Positions 1 through 7,509 of a stretch of DNA of 41,903 bases are shown here, one piece after another; position 1 is the first letter of the stretch, and each line of letters opens with the position of its first letter. The DNA is taken from assembly GCA_030600545.1 (NCBI GenBank), contig JAUVLV010000022.1, positions 1 to 41,903 of the forward strand. Direction: 5' to 3'. The notes under the pieces are model-generated. The model was given only the letters and a program-made list of their open reading frames with translations, had not been told where the DNA came from and did no database searches. This stretch comes from Candidatus Aegiribacteria sp. (GTDB taxonomy: Bacteria; Fermentibacterota; Fermentibacteria; Fermentibacterales; JCC-6). Made by a program: the position numbers and the translations under genes.

Positions 1-557
1 GCTAACGGGCAGGCAAGAGCGGTCTCCTTGGAAAGAAGAGATACAAGGAACAGGAACATTGCCAGTATCAGATTCAGTTTTCGCCCATTTCGTATCCATA
101 ATATATGCAGAATAAATGCAACCAGCAGCGGCAGCATTGCAACCATTGTTGTTCTACCTGAAACTATAGCCACGGTACTTGGACCTGCCGAGGACAGGGC
201 GAAGATGGTGGCTCCAATCAGGCATGATATCCTGGAAAAACCAAGCCTGGACAGTAAAATTCCCATCGCTACAATGCAAGCTAAGTGAAATAAAATGTTG
301 GTAAGATACCAGCCCCAGGCTCTTTCAGATCCATATACAACAGTATCCAGCGCGTAGACTGCTTCATTCAGTGGCCTGTATCCGGCGATTGCCAATCGGG
401 AAAATGAGTGCATACTGAAAGTATGGTCAAGATCGAGGAAGTCATTTGCCAGTAGAGAGTGTCCCAGAATCGGACCATATAGAAAAAGTGTAGAAAGGAA
501 AAGTACAATGCAGATTAGCAGTTCAGTTCGTGTGCTCTTCAAGCGTGTATTGAACAT
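1..557 (-). CDS. Partial multi-pass membrane protein, O-mannosyltransferase/Tmtc-like
   Basis: The frame is open from an ATG at 557 to the window edge, giving about 185 N-terminal residues; the C-terminus lies outside. A GGAG sits about 10 nt upstream of the start. The protein opens with a hydrophobic segment (about residues 12-30), then has the stretch YRPLNEAVYALDTVVYG followed by LTNILFH, and further hydrophobic segments near 90-110 and 120-180. The YRPL...LTN-LLH pattern is typical of the membrane glycosyltransferase (GT-C, Tmtc/PMT-like) N-termini of large bacterial proteins that often end in TPR repeats. Those enzymes move sugars from lipid-linked donors on the outer face of the membrane. 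Family membership is inferred from the motif. Substrate and any TPR tail cannot be judged. It is divergent from the ASST-like gene at 888. Confidence 0.6.
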   Translation of the reverse strand, partial: MFNTRLKSTRTELLICIVLFLSTLFLYGPILGHSLLANDFLDLDHTFSMHSFSRLAIAGYRPLNEAVYALDTVVYGSERAWGWYLTNILFHLACIVAMGILLSRLGFSRISCLIGATIFALSSAGPSTVAIVSGRTTMVAMLPLLVAFILHILWIRNGRKLNLILAMFLFLVSLLSKETALACPL

Positions 558-887
558 AAAAATGAATCTCCAATATACTTAACCAATATGCGATACTGAA
601 CATCAAGTATTTTCACCCGCAGCGATCAGATCATCCTCTGAATGTCTTTTCCGTCATACTCCCTTGCTTGAAATCAATATACTTCACTCATCATTCAAGA
701 CAAGCTCAGTGTATTTGCTGGAAGGAATTGGTAATGTTAAACCTGCCTGGTAAATAAGTGTGAAATACCGGGTGATCCGCTTTCCATTACGAATCATCAG
801 CTTTGTTTGATAGTCAGCTTGATATATATTTTATGCATTCGTTCACATACCTGATTTGTACACTGTTTATGAAGGAGAAAGGCATAA
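558..887. other. 330-nt divergent intergenic region
   Basis: No coding frame or RNA gene is apparent here. The region separates two divergent genes and so should hold both promoters. For the rightward gene, a TATATT -10-like box lies at 825-830 with a poor TTGTTT at 803-808 (16-nt spacer); TTGATA at 807-812 is an alternative -35. Neither pairing is strong. No convincing leftward promoter was picked out. No long repeat or stable hairpin was noticed. Confidence 0.4.
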
Positions 888-2252
888 ATGAAGAGTGAAG
901 GCAGAAGATTAAGAATATTTGTCATCTCCGGGATCATTGTACTGATTGTTCTGGCATTTGCGGGTTACAGGTACCGGGGATTTATCAGGCTCAAGATGCT
1001 CAATATTTTACATTCCTTCGATGATCTTCCTGATACTATTGCTTCAGGAAAACCAGATTATATGCCACCCGGTGCATGGGGGCTGGCAAGGACAAATGCC
1101 CCCATAGACGATGATATGACTGACATCGAATGTGAACAGCTCGAGCTGCTCCGATCACTTGGCTATTTATCCGGTTACACGGAAGTTCCTGTCGAGATGG
1201 GCGTTACCGTTTACGACACGGTGAGGACATGTCCGGGTTATAATATTCTAATGTCAGGTCACACCCCGGATGTCTTTCTCATGGATATGAACGGAGAAAT
1301 AGTACACAGCTGGTTCAACAGTGAGGTTAACCTGTCCAATCTCTGGTCAGATGCTCAAGATGAGGAGGATGCCATAGATAGTTGGCGAAGAACCTACCTT
1401 GCTGATAATGGAGATCTGACTGCGATTATAATCGGTGGAGGCATTGTGAAACTGGACAAAGACTCGAATCTTCTCTGGTCGAGTGAATTCATTTGCGCTC
1501 ATCACGATCTTGATATTGATGAAAACGGCAATGTGTATGCTCTCGGGAGAGACATACACATCAATGAAAGGTATTCCCCCGATGAATTCATTGCAGAAGA
1601 TTACATCTGCATTTTTGACTCTCTGGGGAATATGATCCGCAGGATATCAACGTATGATGTTCTTGCTAATTCCAGCTATGCTCCTGTTCTTTGCGAAAGG
1701 CAGCAAGACGGTGATATACTTCATTGCAACACCATCGAGTATATCAGGCCAGAGATGCTGCCAGAGGATTACACAGGTCCCCTTCGCCCCGGAACCGTGC
1801 TACTTTCACACAGGGCCATCAATCTTGTATGCGCAGTTGACCTTGAAGAAGAAACGGTTTATTGGGCGGAATCCGAGTTCTGGCATGCGCAGCATAAACC
1901 AACCGTCCTTCCCGACGGTACATTGCTCGTCTTTGACAATCGGGGAAAGCAGGATAAATCCACAGTTCTCCAGTTTGATCCATCCACAAGAGAGGTTCTG
2001 TGGAGCTATACAGGTGATGAGGAACACCCGTTTTATTCACATGTTCTTGGCTCCTGCCAGAGGCTTCCCAACGGTAACACTCTAATTATCGAATCCACGA
2101 TGGGCAGAGCTTTCGAGGTAACTGCTGAGGGAGAGATAGTCTGGGAATTCTACAATCCCCATCGAGCTGGAGATAACAATGAGCTTATTGCCACTCTGTT
2201 CGATGTGGTCAGGGTACCTTCGGAGAGTGTGGAGAGCTGGCTTACCCGATAG
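888..2252 (+). CDS. Membrane-anchored arylsulfotransferase (ASST)-like protein
   Basis: 454 residues; GAAGGAG at 871-877 supports the ATG at 888. A single N-terminal membrane segment (about 9-28) would place the rest outside the cytoplasm. The body carries repeated blade-like motifs typical of the ASST beta-propeller: HHDLDIDENGNVYALGRD near 205, HAQHKPTVLPDGTLLVFDN near 333 and LPNGNTLIIESTMGRAFEV near 393, with the histidines seen in the arylsulfotransferase family. ASST enzymes transfer sulfate from one phenolic ester to another phenol, but many family members are untested and may be only structural propellers. An LRSLGYLSGY stretch near 88 precedes the propeller. The gene stands alone, convergent with the methyltransferase at 2328. 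Fold and location are fairly sure; the reaction is not. Confidence 0.75.
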   Translation: MKSEGRRLRIFVISGIIVLIVLAFAGYRYRGFIRLKMLNILHSFDDLPDTIASGKPDYMPPGAWGLARTNAPIDDDMTDIECEQLELLRSLGYLSGYTEVPVEMGVTVYDTVRTCPGYNILMSGHTPDVFLMDMNGEIVHSWFNSEVNLSNLWSDAQDEEDAIDSWRRTYLADNGDLTAIIIGGGIVKLDKDSNLLWSSEFICAHHDLDIDENGNVYALGRDIHINERYSPDEFIAEDYICIFDSLGNMIRRISTYDVLANSSYAPVLCERQQDGDILHCNTIEYIRPEMLPEDYTGPLRPGTVLLSHRAINLVCAVDLEEETVYWAESEFWHAQHKPTVLPDGTLLVFDNRGKQDKSTVLQFDPSTREVLWSYTGDEEHPFYSHVLGSCQRLPNGNTLIIESTMGRAFEVTAEGEIVWEFYNPHRAGDNNELIATLFDVVRVPSESVESWLTR

Positions 2253-2327
2253 TAACTGACGAGTGAACAGAAACAAGCGGTTGTATCAAGCGCTGGTATT
2301 TCCATCGTATTTTGCCGTAACTATCCA

Positions 2328-3341
2328 TCACATTTTCCTGAATACAGTGATTCGTTTTCTTGCCTTCGTACCTTCGAAAGCTTTCGTACTGATAATTCCG
2401 AAACCGACTTTCTCCGCTGCGCTGATGAACTGCTCATGTCCGGCATAAAGATCCGCTGCCATGGCAAATCGTCTGAGATCGGAAACAGGCAGGATATCGA
2501 AGGTGACTGGATCTTCCGAATAGAGTGCAATGTAGTAACCACCCTTTTTGAGAACTCTGTATGCTTCCTTCAGGAATCCGCTGATTCCATACAGTTCAAC
2601 AAGTCCCTGCAGTGTCATTGCGGTATCAAAACTATCCGGTGCTATAGGAAGCCTGCGTACATCCCCTCCGATTGCTTCGCTGATCCAACTTCGCCCGATA
2701 TGTTTGAAACGGTACTGGATGTTCCACAGGCACTTCAGATCCCGTTCAACCGCGGCAATCCGTCTCAGTCCCCTGTTCTGAAACGCCTGATGAGTTACTC
2801 CGTATCCCCCTCCTGAAAGAAGATCGATAAGGTCCTTCGGCTTTGTTCTCTGTACCGTAATCATAAACTCATTGAAAATATCCAAGTTGATTCCGCCCTC
2901 AGCCGGAAACGTGAGTAATCGTTCCGCCCTTCCGTTGTGTTTGAACCACTCTCCCGAATTCAGATACCTTGCCTTGCTAAGCAGTTCTTTTGTAACCGCG
3001 TTCGGATCTGATTCAATCGTTTCTGTATTCATACTCCGATTGCGCAATTGTTCGATTGCTCCTTCAACCCCGGTCTCCTTCAGTCTGTTTAAAGAAAGCA
3101 GTCCATTAACAGGAGTGCCCGGCAGCATTCCCAGAACTTCGTCCACTGGAGCCTGCCAGGTATTGACTGCAGTATTCGGCAGCAGGGCCGGCCTGCCCAG
3201 TATTATCGGATACTGATTATCACATTTCGCGCACTTCATTTTACCTGATCTGATGTCACCGTTTCGCTTTGTCGTGTGGTAAATTGAAAGATGTCCCCTG
3301 CATTCGGGACATCTGAGATATTCAAGAGCTGAACTTTGCAT
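2328..3341 (-). CDS. Trm112-like zinc ribbon + class I SAM-dependent methyltransferase
   Basis: 337 residues; AAGGAGG lies 9 nt before the ATG. The N-terminal 55 residues form a Trm112p-like zinc ribbon: CPEC (C11, C14) and CAKC (C37, C40), followed by YPIILGRPALLP. After a linker of about 120 residues comes a methyltransferase domain: DLLSGGGYGVTHQAF as the glycine-rich SAM-binding motif I, AAVERD as the acidic end of strand 2, then LPIAPDSFDTAMTLQGLVEL and LKEAYRVLKKGGYYIALYSE, the pattern of the Methyltransf_11 group. The family methylates small molecules or quinones; the substrate here is unknown. It is monocistronic with its own promoter (3379-3408). Confidence 0.75.
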   Translation of the reverse strand: MQSSALEYLRCPECRGHLSIYHTTKRNGDIRSGKMKCAKCDNQYPIILGRPALLPNTAVNTWQAPVDEVLGMLPGTPVNGLLSLNRLKETGVEGAIEQLRNRSMNTETIESDPNAVTKELLSKARYLNSGEWFKHNGRAERLLTFPAEGGINLDIFNEFMITVQRTKPKDLIDLLSGGGYGVTHQAFQNRGLRRIAAVERDLKCLWNIQYRFKHIGRSWISEAIGGDVRRLPIAPDSFDTAMTLQGLVELYGISGFLKEAYRVLKKGGYYIALYSEDPVTFDILPVSDLRRFAMAADLYAGHEQFISAAEKVGFGIISTKAFEGTKARKRITVFRKM

Positions 3342-3378
3342 AGAAATTCCTCCTTATTTCCGCGTATCTGTAAGTACT

Positions 3379-3408
3379 AATGTAACAAGTAGATAGCAAC
3401 ATTGTCAA
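3379..3408 (-). promoter_or_regulatory. Candidate promoter of the methyltransferase gene
   Basis: Read on the minus strand, TTGACA (3403-3408) is followed after 18 nt by TACATT (3379-3384), which has a TG extension. The start codon lies 38 nt downstream. The -35 box is one arm of a palindrome (see the repeat at 3403-3417). Confidence 0.45.
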
Positions 3409-3417
3409 GATTTGACA
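3403..3417. repeat. Palindrome TGTCAA-gat-TTGACA made of two opposed -35 boxes
   Basis: A perfect 6+6 inverted repeat with a 3-nt centre. Each arm is a consensus -35 hexamer. The leftward arm serves the methyltransferase promoter. The rightward arm is followed after 17 nt by TATATA (3435-3440). It could be a divergent promoter pair, an operator, or both. Confidence 0.4.
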
Positions 3418-3594
3418 GGCAGGGTTTTTATTCGTATATAGAAAGTAGAAAATGTACGGATCGTTTCATGTTGGAATGTATTATCCCGTTATTACACATT
3501 CTGTTATTTCACTTTAAGGTGAAATGAAAACCTTTATCCAGCCGGTGCGGTCAGTACACCGACGAAAAACAGAAGTCTTTGGAGTATGGAGGTA

Positions 3595-4143
3595 TCATTT
3601 TCCTGATGACCGCAGAATTATTCGGTAGCTCCTTCTGACCTGTAACATGAAATCGTTGAATCTCCCGTCAATGAAATCGGGAAAACTGTGACTTGGCGCG
3701 GTAAACCGACCATGACCGTACCTGAGACAGGTGTGTGCCCATAGCCCCCGCCCCATGTATATCTTATCGGGAGCGCTTTTGAAAGAAGCCAGGACAAGCT
3801 TTCCGTAATCCAGATAGCCTGGATCGATATTCACATTGCGATCACCATTATTATCAAGAAATTCGTTCTCGATATCTACGCAGCAGTACTTCCAGTCTGC
3901 AAGATGTGATGCATCAAGGAGTCCCCTGAAACTGTACCACCGCCTGGAGAGCTCAGTACCCATTTCCTCTTCGTAATAATCCGAAAGGTCGAAGGGGTAC
4001 AATTCGCTGACAAGGTCTACTTTACCGAAGTGCGATTCAAGGATGGATTGCGTTTCCTCTTTCAGTTTTTCGTCTGCCGTGATTACGCTTATCACAGGCA
4101 TAACCGGTTGTACATTTATCGGTCCCGACATGATTTTTTCCAT
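3595..4143 (-). CDS. DUF4416 family protein
   Basis: 182 residues. The sequence fits DUF4416 (PF14385) across its length: an N-terminal PVISVITADEKL strand, a central YEEEMG...RRWYSFRGLLD region, then NIDPGYLDYGKLVLASFK, DKIYMGRGLWAHTCLRYGHG and a C-terminal FPDF...F..QVRRSYR. No biochemical role is established for the family. The frame opens at 4143, overlapping the end of the NAT-like gene by 28 nt. A second ATG at 4131 has AAGGA 12 nt upstream, so either start is possible. The overlap implies co-transcription and probable translational coupling with that gene. No membrane segment or signal peptide is seen. Confidence 0.8.
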   Translation of the reverse strand: MEKIMSGPINVQPVMPVISVITADEKLKEETQSILESHFGKVDLVSELYPFDLSDYYEEEMGTELSRRWYSFRGLLDASHLADWKYCCVDIENEFLDNNGDRNVNIDPGYLDYGKLVLASFKSAPDKIYMGRGLWAHTCLRYGHGRFTAPSHSFPDFIDGRFNDFMLQVRRSYRIILRSSGK

Positions 4144-4931
4144 TCCTTTTCCGCCGCCTGTGCTATATCTCTGTTCAGACCGAAATACGCTTCGATTTTA
4201 TCTGAGTAATCATCCCTTAGTTTTTCATTTTTCTTTCCATCGGCATTCACTGTGCGAAGGTTCAGATTATGGGCGGATAATCTTCCTTCGCCATTTCTAC
4301 AGTTAAGATGAAGGCTGTTCATGCCTGTTGCATCGAACGATCTCTGCCAGTGATACCTGAATTCATCAGAGCTTACCGGGTTCATCCTGATACGATATTT
4401 CCAGCGTCTGATATCATCATTAACAGAGTAGAGATCGTACATTCTACCGTTATCAACCGGTTCCCAGATAAGCCTGTCACCGTATGCTTTAACCTCCGGG
4501 AACTGTCCGGGTTCCAGGGGTACAGGAACTGGAACCAGATAGCCTGGATCCGCAAGATAGCGTGATCCATCACCCGTTTTCACTGAAAGGGCACAGTGTA
4601 TGTTCTTTCCGTGGTTCATGTCAGCCATGACAGGATGGCAGTAGAAGCCGGCAAAAGATAAAATCGTTCCCAGAGCCTCAGTAAGGGAAAAGCAGGTGCC
4701 TCCGGCTCCATTCTCTATGTGCTCGCTTATTACAATATCAGCCAGTCTCAGCCTGCTCTCCTCGGGAAGCCGCTGTGTTTTTACAAGGAACTTGGTTAGG
4801 TTTTCCCAGGGAATACGTGAGAATTGTGATATGATTATACTGAGGGAATCCATGTCCGGTTTAACAGGCGATATACCAAAATGATCGAAAAATACGGATG
4901 CGACCTGCTTCGTCCTCTGTTTATCGTTCAT
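4116..4931 (-). CDS. Arylamine N-acetyltransferase-like protein
   Basis: 271 residues, the usual NAT length (PF00797). The cysteine-protease-like triad is visible: Cys80 in GAGGTCFSLTEAL, His112 in NIHCALSV and Asp128 in YLADPGY. The early segment SRIPWENLTKFL matches the family's conserved IPFENL region. NATs transfer acetyl or other acyl groups from CoA to amines or hydroxyls through the cysteine; some relatives act as amide synthases. The substrate is unknown. GAAGGG lies about 10 nt before the ATG. The gene leads a two-gene unit with the DUF4416 gene and diverges from the radical SAM gene at 5009. Confidence 0.8.
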   Translation of the reverse strand: MNDKQRTKQVASVFFDHFGISPVKPDMDSLSIIISQFSRIPWENLTKFLVKTQRLPEESRLRLADIVISEHIENGAGGTCFSLTEALGTILSFAGFYCHPVMADMNHGKNIHCALSVKTGDGSRYLADPGYLVPVPVPLEPGQFPEVKAYGDRLIWEPVDNGRMYDLYSVNDDIRRWKYRIRMNPVSSDEFRYHWQRSFDATGMNSLHLNCRNGEGRLSAHNLNLRTVNADGKKNEKLRDDYSDKIEAYFGLNRDIAQAAEKEWKKSCRDR

Positions 4932-5008
4932 CAGACCGTTTCCCTTCTTCTTATCCTTCAGTATGTCTGAACCATTGCGTTTCCCGTCGGGAGAGGTATG
5001 AAAGTTTA

Positions 5009-5971
5009 ATGGAAGACAAGCGCATCCGCAACCTTAACAGTTTCTTCAGGCATATCTTCGGAAGGAAAGTCAAAAAGGTCTGCCTGTGGGGAGGCTTTAC
5101 ATGCCCCAACCGGGATGGTACTTTCAGCAGCAGGGGATGCACTTTCTGTAATCCCCTTTCAAGCCGTCCAAAAACCTATGAAGAGGGCAAGTCAATCGTA
5201 CAGCAGATGGAGAATGGCTGCAGATACATTTCCAGGAGATACAATGTAAACAGCTTTCTTCCCTATTTTCAGGATTACACGACAACCTACGGAGACCCGA
5301 ATGAACTGGATTCCCTTTGTACTGAAGCTCTTTCATATCCGGGAACAGTCGGTCTTTCATTGTGCACACGCCCGGACTGCCTTGAGGAATCCATGCTTGA
5401 TTATCTTGAAAAGCTGTCCGGAGAAACTTTCCTCTGGGTAGAGATCGGCGTACAGACCTCAGATGACAGAATTCTGAAAGATATGAACAGACGTCATACT
5501 TCCCTTGATACTATGAATGCTTTTAAAGCCCTGCACGCAAGAAGGATCTTCTCTGCTGCTCATATGATAATAGGTTATCCCGGTTCCAGCGTAGAAACCG
5601 TACTGGCTGATGCCGAGTTCGTAAGAAAGACAGGCACAAATGGAGTAAAACTTCAGAATCTCCATGTAGTTAAGAATACAGTCATCGCAAACAGGTTCGC
5701 GGCAGGTGAATTCGAACTGATGACCATGGAGGACTACGCTGACATGGTTATTCTTTTCCTTGAACACACTGAACCACGTGTGGTAATACTCAGACTCACC
5801 GGAGAAGCTCCGGAAGAGCTGACAGTGGCCCCCGAATGGTCTCTTCATAAAATGATCGTCCTGAACAGGATCCACGGAGAGATGCAACGAAGGGACACAT
5901 GGCAGGGAAAAGCTCTTGGATTCAATAGATCATCTCTTAACAGTCCACCGGATAATATCCGTGACATCTGA
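5009..5971 (+). CDS. TIGR01212/YhcC-family radical SAM protein
   Basis: 320 residues from the ATG at 5009, which has GGGAGAGG about 12 nt upstream. The frame stays open to 4898, but that part would run into the divergent NAT-like start and shows no family similarity. FTCPNRDGT...GCTFCN supplies the cluster cysteines (C32, C44, C47), the spaced arrangement of the YhcC/Elp3-like branch rather than the plain CxxxCxxC. The segments LPYFQDYTTTYG, GLSLCTRPDCL, LWVEIGVQTSDD and HMIIGYPGS follow the radical SAM barrel in order. The family is conserved but its substrate is poorly defined. It is a single gene. Confidence 0.85.
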   Translation: MEDKRIRNLNSFFRHIFGRKVKKVCLWGGFTCPNRDGTFSSRGCTFCNPLSSRPKTYEEGKSIVQQMENGCRYISRRYNVNSFLPYFQDYTTTYGDPNELDSLCTEALSYPGTVGLSLCTRPDCLEESMLDYLEKLSGETFLWVEIGVQTSDDRILKDMNRRHTSLDTMNAFKALHARRIFSAAHMIIGYPGSSVETVLADAEFVRKTGTNGVKLQNLHVVKNTVIANRFAAGEFELMTMEDYADMVILFLEHTEPRVVILRLTGEAPEELTVAPEWSLHKMIVLNRIHGEMQRRDTWQGKALGFNRSSLNSPPDNIRDI

Positions 5972-5987
5972 AGACCGGACTGAAGTA

Positions 5988-6016
5988 TTGCAGGATCACC
6001 TTCCCTTTCATAGATT
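5988..6016 (+). promoter_or_regulatory. Weak candidate promoter of asnS
   Basis: TTGCAG (5988-5993), a 17-nt spacer and TAGATT (6011-6016) lie in the 118-nt gap before asnS. The hexamers are only partial matches. A small CCGGA/TCCGG hairpin near 6048-6064 sits in the leader. Confidence 0.25.
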
Positions 6017-6089
6017 AAACTCTCCGAATCCTAAAGATTTGACCTAACCGGATATTTATTCCGGAACTACCCGTTAACTGGGAGTCCTG

Positions 6090-7466
6090 ATGATTGAACG
6101 CACATCTATTAAGTCCATTCTCGAAGGAGATTGTAAAGAGGAAAAAGTAACCGTATATGGCTGGGTCCGAACCGCAAGATCAGGCAAGAATGTTGCGTTC
6201 GCGTCCATTACAGACGGTTCGGTCATTTCCCCCCTGCAGATCGTGTTCGACAGGGATAAATTCAACGATATCTCAGGACTAACCACCGGAGCCTGCATAA
6301 GAGTTTCCGGCAGAATCGTTGAATCACAGGGTACTGAACAATCCCGGGAAATCAGTGCGGATGAACTGGAAATAGTCGGCCCTACAGGAGACGATTATCC
6401 TCTTCAGAAGAAAAGGCATTCCATCGAATTTCTCAGATCATTGCCACACTTGAGGGCCAGAACAAACACCTTTGGCGCGGTATTCCGAATGAGCCACCAC
6501 CTCAGCCTCGCGATTCACAGGTTCTTCGATGAGAACGGTTTCTTCTTCATCCATGCGCCGCTTATTACCACAAGCGATGCCGAAGGGGCCGGAGAAGCCT
6601 TCCAGGTTACCTCTATGCCGCTTGACAGCATTACACTGAAAAACGGTAATGTTAATTATTCAACTGATTATTTCAAGAGACAGGCTTTTCTTACTGTAAG
6701 CGCACAGCTTGAGGCTGAACCTCTTGCCCTGGCTATGGGAAAAGTATACACCTTCGGTCCCACTTTCAGAGCTGATCCATCCGATACGCGGTTTCATACG
6801 GCTGAATTCTGGATGATAGAACCGGAGATGGCGTTCTTCGACCTTGATGATGATATCTTACTGATAGAGGATTTCATCAAGTATACAGCCCGTTATCTTC
6901 ACGAAAAATGTTCCGAAGATATTTCTTTCTTCAATAAATTCTACGAAAAGGATCTCAAGGAACGATACCAAATGCTTATGGAAAGTGACTTCGCGCGGAT
7001 TACATATACTGATGCAATCGAGCTCCTTAAGAAGAACAGAAGCAGTTTCGAAGTTGCACCCGAATGGGGAAGCGATATTTCCACTGAATACGAAAGGTTC
7101 CTTGCCGATGAGCACTTCGGATGCCCTGTTTTCGTAACCGATTATCCAGCAATGATAAAACCTTTCTACATGCGGCTTAACGATGACGGTAAAACAGTGG
7201 CCTGTACTGATCTTCTGTTCCCACAGGTCGGTGAAACTGTCGGTGGCAGCCAGAGAGAGGAAAGGCTTGATGTGTTAACCATACGCGCCAGGGAGTGCGG
7301 TATTAACCTGGATGATTATTCATGGTACTTCGATTTGAGGAAGTGGGGGTCTGCACCCCATTCGGGATTCGGCCTGGGGTTTGAAAGGCTGCTGATGTAT
7401 CTCACAGGGATGGAGAACATACGTGACGTGATTCCATTCCCGAGATCAAAAGGAAAGATGATATAA
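6090..7466 (+). CDS. asnS: Asparagine--tRNA ligase
   Basis: 458 residues, normal for bacterial AsnRS. The enzyme charges tRNA-Asn with asparagine using ATP in the cytoplasm. An N-terminal OB-fold anticodon-binding domain (about 1-105, containing VYGWVRTAR) is followed by the class II catalytic core: FGPTFRADPSDTRFHTAEFW holds motif 2 (near 222-241) and GFGLGFERLLMYLTG is motif 3 (near 425). EAEPLALAMGKVYTFGPTFRA and the C-terminal NIRDVIPFPRS favour AsnRS over AspRS, which carries a large insertion absent here. GGGAG precedes the ATG closely. nifJ follows after 43 nt in the same direction, so the two may share a transcript. Confidence 0.95.
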   Translation: MIERTSIKSILEGDCKEEKVTVYGWVRTARSGKNVAFASITDGSVISPLQIVFDRDKFNDISGLTTGACIRVSGRIVESQGTEQSREISADELEIVGPTGDDYPLQKKRHSIEFLRSLPHLRARTNTFGAVFRMSHHLSLAIHRFFDENGFFFIHAPLITTSDAEGAGEAFQVTSMPLDSITLKNGNVNYSTDYFKRQAFLTVSAQLEAEPLALAMGKVYTFGPTFRADPSDTRFHTAEFWMIEPEMAFFDLDDDILLIEDFIKYTARYLHEKCSEDISFFNKFYEKDLKERYQMLMESDFARITYTDAIELLKKNRSSFEVAPEWGSDISTEYERFLADEHFGCPVFVTDYPAMIKPFYMRLNDDGKTVACTDLLFPQVGETVGGSQREERLDVLTIRARECGINLDDYSWYFDLRKWGSAPHSGFGLGFERLLMYLTGMENIRDVIPFPRSKGKMI

Positions 7467-7509
7467 TAATCGGAATATTTTTTATCTATATAGAACAGGA
7501 CGGAGCAAA

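Noticed and set aside
4898-5008. Upstream extension of the YhcC-type gene
   Set aside because: It would overlap the divergent NAT-like start and carries no family sequence; the ATG at 5009 has its own ribosome site.
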